Below, one piece after another: positions 1 through 5,485 of a stretch of DNA of 50,143 nucleotides; the stretch's first letter is position 1, and the number at the start of each line of letters is the position of its first letter. The DNA comes from Planctomycetota bacterium (GTDB lineage Bacteria; Planctomycetota; UBA11346). The notes beneath the pieces were generated by a model. That model made no database searches and was not told the DNA's origin. It saw only the letters and a program-made list of their open reading frames with translations. Made by a program: the position numbers and the translations under genes. The stretch spans positions 1-50,143 of the forward strand of contig JACDEI010000039.1 in the NCBI GenBank assembly GCA_013816485.1, in the 5' to 3' direction.

Positions 1-167
1 TGCGCCAGGAAGTTACTCATCCGACTCAACACCATCGCCGCAAAAGCGCTCAAACCGACCACACAGATCCAGGGAACTATCGCTTGATCTCTACACAGTC
101 ACTTCGTGGCGAAAAATCCGTTTCGTTGGCTTTACGCCATTGGGCTTCGCCCCCGCGGCCCTGCGGG
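1..167. other. Left edge, coding content undecided
   Basis: No complete gene is visible here. On the minus strand a frame is open from near position 104 to the edge and encodes a hydrophobic stretch (reads roughly IVPWICVVGLSAFAAMVLSR), which could be the start of a membrane protein downstream of phzF. On the plus strand a frame ends with a stop at 85-87 and could be the tail of a gene outside the window. The two overlap, so at most one is likely real. Positions 145-167, directly after the phzF stop codon, are a 23-base GC-rich string repeated in inverted orientation at 19211-19233. Confidence 0.2.
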
Positions 168-980
168 TCACCCAGGCATTTGCGCAGCATGGCGCAACCG
201 GCCCTCCAGGACCGTCACGGCAGTACCGCCGAGCAATACCCGGTCACCACGCGGCTCGACCTCCAGCATCCCACCACGAGCCGACGCCTGCCGACAGCGC
301 ACGACGGGCAGGCGCAAACGCCGGCTCCAATACGGACCGAGGGCACAGTGCAGCGAGCCGGTGACGGCGTCTTCGGGAATTCCCGACGCCGGCGCGAAGA
401 AACGCGACACCACGTGATGATCTCCCTGGCCAGCCGCCGTCACCGCTACTCCGCGACACGGGATCGCCGCCAGCTCAACCAGATCGGGCCGGGCGTCCTC
501 GACCGTCGCGGCATCGTGTGCCTCGATCACCAGATCCGGGCCGGCGCGCCACACCGACAGTGGCTGAACACCGAGCGCACCGATCAAGCCCTCTGGCGGC
601 GCACAGGGCGTCATCGGTACCGCGGGAAAGTCGAGCACGATGCGCTCGCCGTGCGCCGTGGCGGTCAGCACGCCGCTGCGGGTATGGAAACGTGCCGCCT
701 GCGTGCGTGGCAGCAGGCCCTCGCTCCACAGCACCTGCGCCGCTGCCAGGGTCGCATGGCCGCAGAGGTCGACCTCGACGATCGGCGTAAACCAGCGCAG
801 ATCCCAGCCGTCACCGTCAGCACGCGGAACGACGAACGCGGTCTCGGCCTGATTCATCTCTCCGGCCACCGCCTGCATCCAGTCCGCACCTACACCCATC
901 GGCGGCAGACACACGGCGGCTGGATTACCGCTGAAGGGACGTTCGGCGAAGGCATCGACCAGGAACAGCGGAATCGTCAT
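168..980 (-). CDS. PhzF family isomerase/epimerase-like protein
   Basis: This is a 270-residue protein of the PhzF (diaminopimelate-epimerase fold) family, of normal length for the family. Seen: an N-terminal VDAF..RPFSGNPAAVCL block (residues 8-25), the NQAETAFV block with the family's catalytic glutamate (about E46), the DLCGHATLAAA block (71-81), and near residues 205-214 EDAVTGSLHC, the variant of the family's EDPVTGSAH motif. These are the active-site elements of both lobes. Members isomerise small acids, the best known being PhzF of phenazine synthesis, but most genomic members have no known substrate and no other phenazine gene is visible here. The ATG at 980 is preceded by AGGTG at a suitable distance. 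It is a soluble cytoplasmic enzyme on current evidence. The family call is firm; the substrate is unknown. Confidence 0.93.
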   Translation of the reverse strand: MTIPLFLVDAFAERPFSGNPAAVCLPPMGVGADWMQAVAGEMNQAETAFVVPRADGDGWDLRWFTPIVEVDLCGHATLAAAQVLWSEGLLPRTQAARFHTRSGVLTATAHGERIVLDFPAVPMTPCAPPEGLIGALGVQPLSVWRAGPDLVIEAHDAATVEDARPDLVELAAIPCRGVAVTAAGQGDHHVVSRFFAPASGIPEDAVTGSLHCALGPYWSRRLRLPVVRCRQASARGGMLEVEPRGDRVLLGGTAVTVLEGRLRHAAQMPG

Positions 981-1120
981 AAGGCACCTGCAGAGGGGAA
1001 CTTGTTCGGTTCTTAGAGCACCGCAACGCGTGCCGACTGTGGTTGTGGGAAAGCCCTACAGGACACCGAGTGGCACGTGCGATCTCGTCCGACATGCTGA
1101 CTAAACGACCGACCGGTCCA

Positions 1121-1140
1121 GGCGGTATCATATCACCGCC
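1121..1140. repeat. Short inverted repeat before the 1163 gene
   Basis: GGCGGT at 1121-1126 is mirrored by ACCGCC at 1135-1140 around an AT-rich centre that includes TATCAT. It lies 22 bases before the start codon at 1163 and could be an operator overlapping a -10 element or a leader hairpin. No good -35 element was found, so no promoter is called. Confidence 0.25.
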
Positions 1141-1162
1141 GTTCAGAGCAAAGGATCACCAC

Positions 1163-2233
1163 ATGCGTCTCCTCATCCCTGCCCTCGCCCTGCTCTTTGG
1201 TACCGCCGGCCTGCTCGGCGCGGCGACCACCGTCGAAGTGCGCGTCACTAGTGGCGACCTGATCACCGGCGAAGTGGTCGAGGAGACCGCCACCTCGTTG
1301 GAGATTAAGCGCCTGGTACTGATCAAACACAAAGCGGTCGAGACCACCATCACGCTGTCGAAGAGCACCATCACCACGCGCAAAGAGGTGCCGGCGATTA
1401 CCGCGCAGTACGAAACCCGGCGCGCAAGTGCGCAGTCGACGTTGCTCGGTCAATGCGCGTTGGCGCGGTGGTGCCTCGATCGTGCGCTGACTGAACAATC
1501 GCTGGTGCATACCCAGCAGGCGGAACAGCTCGACCGCTTCAGCCCGCTGGTGACCAAGCTCTATACCGACCTCGGCTACATCAAAATCAATGACGCGTGG
1601 GTGGTGGAAAGCGAGCACCTCGCGAGCACCGGCAAGGTCAAGGTTGGCGACGCGGTGATGACCAAAGAAGAAGCCGCCGCCGCCAAGGAACAGACCATCA
1701 AGGCCGGCGCCAACGCCAGCATCGAGCAAAAGATCCGCGACGCCGAATGGGCGATCAAAACCGGTGAGAAAAAGTTGGCGGAAGTCACCGAGCGACGTGA
1801 CGCCGCCAAGAGTGAATTGGCTAAGGCCGAGGCCGATGCCAAAGGAGCCACCAACCGCAAGGAACAGATCCAGAAGCGCCAGGAAGCGCGCGCCGGCAAA
1901 CCCCAGAACAACCGCAACCAGAACCAAGACCGCGAAGACCAGGCGTCCTTGCAGCAGGCCAACGCGGACGCCGGTCGCGCCAGCGGTGCGCAGAAGAAAT
2001 ATGAAAAAGAACTGGAGAACGCCGAAGAGGCCCTGGCCAAGGTGAAGGCTTCGATCGACAAGGCTAAGGTGGCACTGCCCGACTTGCAGAAGCAACTCGC
2101 CGCCGCCAGCGGCAAACCGGCAGAGGGCGCGGACGGCAAGGCCAGCGACAAGGCCAGCGACAAACCAGCGGTAAAAACCGACGACAAGCCGGTCGCAGAC
2201 GGCAAGCCCAAGAGCCGCTTTGGCGGCGAATAG
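1163..2233 (+). CDS. Exported coiled-coil protein of unknown function
   Basis: I do not recognise a named family. The start is placed at ATG 1163, preceded by AAAGGA at 1150-1155, although the frame stays open further upstream. From there the 356-residue product begins with a clear signal peptide (MRLLIPALALLFGTAGLLGA). Residues about 20-75 look like a small beta domain with the pattern VEVRVTSGDLITGEVVEE, reminiscent of an SH3-like or Sm-like strand pattern. A helical middle follows, with a heptad-rich Lys/Glu/Ala coiled coil from about residue 190 to 320. The tail is a Lys/Asp/Ala/Pro low-complexity segment with repeated KASDK. It is probably periplasmic or envelope-associated. No neighbour suggests a pathway: phzF is divergent and a candidate small RNA follows. 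Confidence 0.7.
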   Translation: MRLLIPALALLFGTAGLLGAATTVEVRVTSGDLITGEVVEETATSLEIKRLVLIKHKAVETTITLSKSTITTRKEVPAITAQYETRRASAQSTLLGQCALARWCLDRALTEQSLVHTQQAEQLDRFSPLVTKLYTDLGYIKINDAWVVESEHLASTGKVKVGDAVMTKEEAAAAKEQTIKAGANASIEQKIRDAEWAIKTGEKKLAEVTERRDAAKSELAKAEADAKGATNRKEQIQKRQEARAGKPQNNRNQNQDREDQASLQQANADAGRASGAQKKYEKELENAEEALAKVKASIDKAKVALPDLQKQLAAASGKPAEGADGKASDKASDKPAVKTDDKPVADGKPKSRFGGE

Positions 2234-2273
2234 CGCGGCGAACGCGCGGCGATTAGCGCGACGAACGCGCGAC
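2232..2273. repeat. Two-copy 23-base GC-rich tandem repeat
   Basis: Two adjacent copies, 2232-2254 and 2255-2273 (the second shortened), start AGCGCGRCGAACGCGCG. They overlap the stop codon of the preceding gene and fill most of the space before the candidate promoter at 2307. No function is apparent. Confidence 0.4.
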
Positions 2274-2306
2274 CGGGCCGCACCAGCGGCGCTGTACAAG
2301 GTTCAC

Positions 2307-2336
2307 TTGACGATCGCCGGAATCGTACGGTATCTA
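2307..2336 (+). promoter_or_regulatory. Candidate sigma-70 promoter for the 2341 RNA
   Basis: TTGACG at 2307-2312 (5 of 6 matches to the -35 consensus), an 18-base spacer and TATCTA at 2331-2336 (about 3 of 6 matches to the -10 consensus). The predicted start is near 2341-2343, where the outermost helix of the candidate RNA begins. The -35 is strong and the -10 weak. Confidence 0.4.
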
Positions 2337-2340
2337 TCCT

Positions 2341-2520
2341 GTGGAAGGACACGACGAGCCCACCGGACGCACATCACCAGAGCGCTGGGAGACCCCAAAA
2401 CGCCTACTACCCTGGCATAAGTCCTGCTGCTTCTGGATGACGCCTCACGGCTGCGATCCAGTCTACTCGAAACGAACCTCTCCACCCAACCGCCGGTCAC
2501 TCGACCGGCGGTTGTTGTTT
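2341..2520 (+). ncRNA. Candidate structured small RNA (rod-shaped, 6S-like size)
   Basis: About 180 bases between a candidate promoter and a strong intrinsic terminator contain no convincing reading frame but fold into an imperfect rod when paired by hand. Helices seen: 2341-2348 with 2477-2485 (one bulge); 2355-2358 with 2466-2469; 2362-2371 with 2452-2462 (9 pairs, one mismatch, one bulge); and 2372-2375 plus 2378-2381 with 2432-2439 (8 pairs, two-base bulge). The segment 2440-2451 is left unpaired on one side. A terminator hairpin follows. Size, end-to-end pairing and terminal terminator resemble 6S RNA, which mimics an open promoter to bind RNA polymerase, but the strongly one-sided bubble is not typical and I see no diagnostic sequence. 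It could instead be the leader of the 2547 gene. Confidence 0.42.
2488..2520 (+). terminator. Intrinsic terminator
   Basis: A perfect 11-base-pair stem (2488-2498 with 2503-2513) with loop ACTC is followed by GTTGTTT. This is a strong Rho-independent terminator for plus-strand transcription. It ends the candidate RNA and separates it from the 2547 gene. Confidence 0.8.
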
Positions 2521-2546
2521 GGGAACCCAGCAGTACCCAATCTCAC

Positions 2547-2909
2547 ATGGCCGACGCCTTGGCTCCTGATGAGCAGCGCCTCATCGAATTGCTGCGCTAC
2601 AAAATTGGTTTCAACGCCTTGGCGCGCATCACCGTGCTCGGCAACGACAATCCCCTGCTGAGAATTGTACGCTACCGGGTTGCCGCAATCCGACCCGCAC
2701 GCGACGAGGCGGAAGCGCCGTCGTCCTCCTCGGGGGAGATGCAGGTCAACGCCAACCTCATCGAGCGGATCTTTGCGCTGGCTCTCTCACGCGAAGATCT
2801 GCCGACGAATTTCTGTGGGAGCCAGATGATCTTCTACGAAGTCGTGGACCACAAATTCGAGGGCTTTCAGACCTTCATCCTGCTGTTTCTGGAACCCAGG
2901 ATGCTCTGA
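2547..2909 (+). CDS. Small conserved-looking protein of unknown function
   Basis: A 120-residue protein that I cannot assign to a family. It is probably a real gene because its composition is balanced (hydrophobic core pattern LLRYKIGFNALARITVL, later FYEVVDHKFEGFQTFILLF) rather than the Arg/Pro/Ser-rich composition of shadow frames in this GC-rich DNA. It has no signal peptide or membrane segment and carries one acidic/Ser linker (about residues 53-62). The ATG at 2547 lacks a good ribosome-binding site. It lies directly after a terminator, so it needs its own promoter or read-through. It is likely cytoplasmic. Confidence 0.5.
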   Translation: MADALAPDEQRLIELLRYKIGFNALARITVLGNDNPLLRIVRYRVAAIRPARDEAEAPSSSSGEMQVNANLIERIFALALSREDLPTNFCGSQMIFYEVVDHKFEGFQTFILLFLEPRML

Positions 2910-2942
2910 TTAACCGTTTACGGTCTTCCGCGAGTGGCGAAC

Positions 2943-3208
2943 CAAAAAAAAGCTCTGCGTCATGTCGTGTGGGTCCTTGGCTGACCGGAGATGATGCCTG
3001 GCAGCGAACAGGAGACGCTGAGGCGCGGAGATCGGAGGAGGCGAAAATGGCTTTGCGCCGACATCCTCTGTTCTTTTACCCTCATCCGATCTCCGCGTCT
3101 CCGCGTCTCCTGTTCAATTCGATGCGGATTCCCGCTCGATGTAGTTGGACCCGCAGGGCCAAGGGCAGGGAAAGGACCCACACGAAACGCCGCAGAGCCT
3201 AAAAAAAC
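2943..3208. repeat. Nested inverted-repeat element (MITE- or REP-like)
   Basis: This fills most of the 328-base gap between two convergent genes. The outer arms begin next to A-runs (2943-2950; 3202-3208) and share GCTCTGCG, six variable bases, then CGTGTGGGTCCTT (2966-2978 mirrored perfectly at 3172-3184). The inner arms are 3006-3036 and 3085-3115, 31 bases each with 29 matches, reading GAACAGGAGACGC on the left arm, and enclose 48 bases. There is no reading frame inside. The doubly nested design suggests a small non-autonomous mobile or intergenic repeat; transcribed, it would form a very stable hairpin and could also end transcription from both sides. Confidence 0.65.
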
Positions 3209-3237
3209 GTATCTCCATATCCTTGAAGAGACGGTAA

Positions 3238-4554
3238 TCACTGATCGGTCGACAAGCGCTCCACCGGGATCATCTCTGGCTGCTGGTGCGGGCTGGCCCA
3301 GTCGAGTTTCACCATCATGCCGGACTTGGGCTGCTTGTACTCGACGCGCAGGGCGTGGCGTTTGCTGGCATCGAGCATCACTGAACCCTGGTTATAGGCC
3401 GAGCGTTCCGAGCCCCAGGCATCGATCACCAGCTTGTCGTCGATGTAGAGACGCGCGCTGGCATCGGCACGCAGGGTCAGCAGGTACTTCTCGCTGAAAA
3501 GCGGTTGCAGATAACCGTTCCAACGCACGGAGAAATCCGTGCGGCGCTGGTCGAGTGGGACGCTCTCCAGACCGAGGTCGGTGTGGATGCCGGTCTCGAT
3601 GCGGTCGAAGATCATCTCCTTCAGATCGGTGCCGGCGAAATAGGTCGCACGCAGGCCGGAGCGGTAGGCCTTGCGCGCAGCGGTGGTCGCGGCGACCAGG
3701 GGGCGCGCGACCGTCTGGGTGTTCTCAGCCACGGTGGCGAAGTGTCCGGCGGGTACTTCGACCATCGTCCGGTTGGCGCTGTCGGTGATGCCGACCAGAC
3801 CTTCCGTGACATCAAGGCGGGTGGCACTGGCGGTGGAGGTGAACTCCAGCGACAGCACGGTGCCAAGCACCATCGCCTGCGCGTTGGGGGTGGTGAAGAG
3901 CATCGGGCGGCCGGCTGGTTGCTTGGTCACGTCGGCGGTCACCCGACCCCATACCAGGGTCACCCGTTTACCCATGCCCATGGCGGATGAGCCATCCGCT
4001 GGCAACTGCACGTCGGTACGCTGATCAAGCTGGAGCCGGGTCTTGTCCGGGTAATCGATGCGTGCCTGCCCACCGTCACCGACGCGCACATGGTCTCCGG
4101 GCAGCAACGGCGTACCGACCTTGGCGACGATGCTGTCCTTGCCACGCAGGATGTTCACTCCGGCAGTGGTGGAACCAATCGCGCCAACCGGATCGACCTC
4201 CGTCGAGGGACGGGCAAGCCACAGCGCCACCAGCAGCGTCGCCGCCAAAGCTCCGAACGGCACCAGCATGCTGAGGGTACGACGCGGCGATGGACGCGCG
4301 GCACCGACGCGCAGCGTCGGACGACGACGTTTGACACCATCACTGTTGGAACTGTCGTCCATCACCGGGCACGAGTTGCCGGTGATCTGCCGCGCGGATT
4401 CCGCGAGCAGCTCCCACTCCTGCAGCACTTCGACGAAACGCGCGCGGGCGGAACGATCACCGGAGAGCACCTGCTTCAGACGCACCACATCACCAGCACT
4501 CAGGCGGTCGGCCAGGTAATCTTCAAACAGCACATCATCAGGCGTAGTGTTCAC
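3238..4554 (-). CDS. FecR-like anti-sigma/regulatory protein with PA14 domain
   Basis: A 438-residue single-pass membrane protein. The cytoplasmic N-terminus (1-60) is a helical anti-sigma-like segment. A membrane helix at about 95-115 (MLVPFGALAATLLVALWLA) is followed by a periplasmic FecR domain (about 125-275: RVGDGGQARIDYPDKTRLQL, VLGTVLSLEF, LDVTEGLVGI, VPAGHFATV). It ends with a PA14 domain (about 300-435: GLRATYFAGTDL, FSVRWNGYLQPLFSEKYLLT, ARLYIDDKLVIDAWG, a carbohydrate-binding-type fold). The GTG start overlaps the stop of the upstream sigma gene by four bases (GTGA), so the two are translationally coupled. Inference: it senses an extracytoplasmic, perhaps glycan, signal and controls the ECF sigma factor. 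FecR proteins fused to PA14 or LamG domains are typical of planctomycetes and relatives. Confidence 0.88.
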   Translation of the reverse strand: MNTTPDDVLFEDYLADRLSAGDVVRLKQVLSGDRSARARFVEVLQEWELLAESARQITGNSCPVMDDSSNSDGVKRRRPTLRVGAARPSPRRTLSMLVPFGALAATLLVALWLARPSTEVDPVGAIGSTTAGVNILRGKDSIVAKVGTPLLPGDHVRVGDGGQARIDYPDKTRLQLDQRTDVQLPADGSSAMGMGKRVTLVWGRVTADVTKQPAGRPMLFTTPNAQAMVLGTVLSLEFTSTASATRLDVTEGLVGITDSANRTMVEVPAGHFATVAENTQTVARPLVAATTAARKAYRSGLRATYFAGTDLKEMIFDRIETGIHTDLGLESVPLDQRRTDFSVRWNGYLQPLFSEKYLLTLRADASARLYIDDKLVIDAWGSERSAYNQGSVMLDASKRHALRVEYKQPKSGMMVKLDWASPHQQPEMIPVERLSTDQ

Positions 4555-5225
4555 GGGCGGATCCCTTGGGCTTCAAGCCGTTTGCTCAGACAGGTGCGTA
4601 GTTTGTCGCGCAGGCGCGACAACATCAGACGAATAGCATTGACGCTGCGACCATGGCGGTCGGCGAGCGTCTCGCAGGATTCCTGCTTCCAGTAGAAACC
4701 AGCAAGCAGGTCAACATTGAAGGTGTTGAGGCGCGACATGCAGTCGCGCAGCGAGGTGCTCATCATGCGCTGACGTTCAGCGAAATGATCGTCAAGATTC
4801 TCCTTCACCGCCTGCTCGACCAGATCGAGCAGTTCCTGATCCGGCGTCGAGGTCTCACGCCCACGGGCGCGGATCGCTTCGAGGGTCTTGAAGTGCACGA
4901 TCTGGCGCACCCACAAAAAGATGCCGCCCTCGTCCTTGAGGTCCTGCCACTTGTTCATCACCACTAGGTAGGCTTCCTGGACCACGTCCTCGGCCAGCGT
5001 CCACGAGCGCAGCATGGCGTAGGAGTACGACAGCAGTGCGTCGCGGTATTGGAACGCCGCCTTGACCACGTCGTCGCGGGTGCGCGGTTTGTTCTCCGCC
5101 TTCTCCGCCTTCTCCGCCTTCTCCGCCTTCTCCGCCGGAGCAGCCGCCGACGGTTCCACTCCAGCCGGAACCGGACTTGCGGCTGGCGGAGCGACGAAGC
5201 TGTCGGTGTCAGGGGATGCGCTCAC
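4551..5225 (-). CDS. ECF-type RNA polymerase sigma factor
   Basis: A 224-residue sigma-70 family extracytoplasmic-function sigma factor. Region 2 is at about residues 58-105 (YSYAMLRSWTLAEDVVQEAY) and region 4 at about 165-215 (LLAGFYWKQESCETLADRHG, then SVNAIRLMLSRLRDKLR, the helix-turn-helix that reads the -35). The GTG start at 5225 is preceded by GGAG at a good distance. The N-terminal 45 residues are an Ala/Pro-rich extension ending in an (EKA)4 tract encoded by a 9-base tandem repeat; this is not part of the usual fold. It is followed with a four-base overlap by the FecR-PA14 gene, its presumed regulator. A good candidate promoter sits at 5396-5424. It resembles ECF factors of planctomycetes; the target genes are unknown. 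Confidence 0.92.
   Translation of the reverse strand: MSASPDTDSFVAPPAASPVPAGVEPSAAAPAEKAEKAEKAEKAENKPRTRDDVVKAAFQYRDALLSYSYAMLRSWTLAEDVVQEAYLVVMNKWQDLKDEGGIFLWVRQIVHFKTLEAIRARGRETSTPDQELLDLVEQAVKENLDDHFAERQRMMSTSLRDCMSRLNTFNVDLLAGFYWKQESCETLADRHGRSVNAIRLMLSRLRDKLRTCLSKRLEAQGIRP
5092..5136. repeat. Five tandem 9-base units inside the sigma gene
   Basis: TTCTCCGCC is repeated five times exactly (5092-5100 to 5128-5136). On the coding strand it gives GGCGGAGAA units encoding the Glu-Lys-Ala tract. Perfect units invite slippage in multiples of three residues, so the linker length probably varies between strains without a frameshift. Confidence 0.9.
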
Positions 5226-5395
5226 GCGGGACTCCAGAGGTTGATGCCCCTCCAGGCGGGGCCATGTCGCCTAAAACCCCCGGCCTGTGCCGGTCGCAAG
5301 GCGCTGGCATGGCAGGCCTCTCCGCCAGTTCCAGCAGGACGCCTGGTCGAGCCCGGCAACCAGGTCATCCGGCGACCGTCTGGTATCGTTGCAAA

Positions 5396-5424
5396 ATTAT
5401 ACTGCGGCTGTTCTTACGTCGTAA
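5396..5424 (-). promoter_or_regulatory. Candidate promoter of the sigma/FecR operon with operator-like palindrome
   Basis: On the minus strand TATAAT (5396-5401) is a perfect -10; 17 bases upstream lies TTACGA (5419-5424). The -35 overlaps the inverted repeat TTACG-T-CGTAA (5414-5424). The predicted start is near 5388, giving a leader of about 160 bases before the GTG at 5225. The weak -35 with an overlapping palindrome suggests regulation, but the regulator is unknown. Confidence 0.5.
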
Positions 5425-5485
5425 TCGCGAGTTCACGTGCGCCGCCGCTGCGGGCAACCGATCGCGCCGCGGGAGCACCGCCACC

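Noticed and set aside
1133..2299. Long minus-strand open frame opposite the exported coiled-coil gene
   Set aside because: Its composition is Gly/Leu/Arg-rich with no motif. It mirrors the plus-strand gene, which has a signal peptide and ribosome-binding site.
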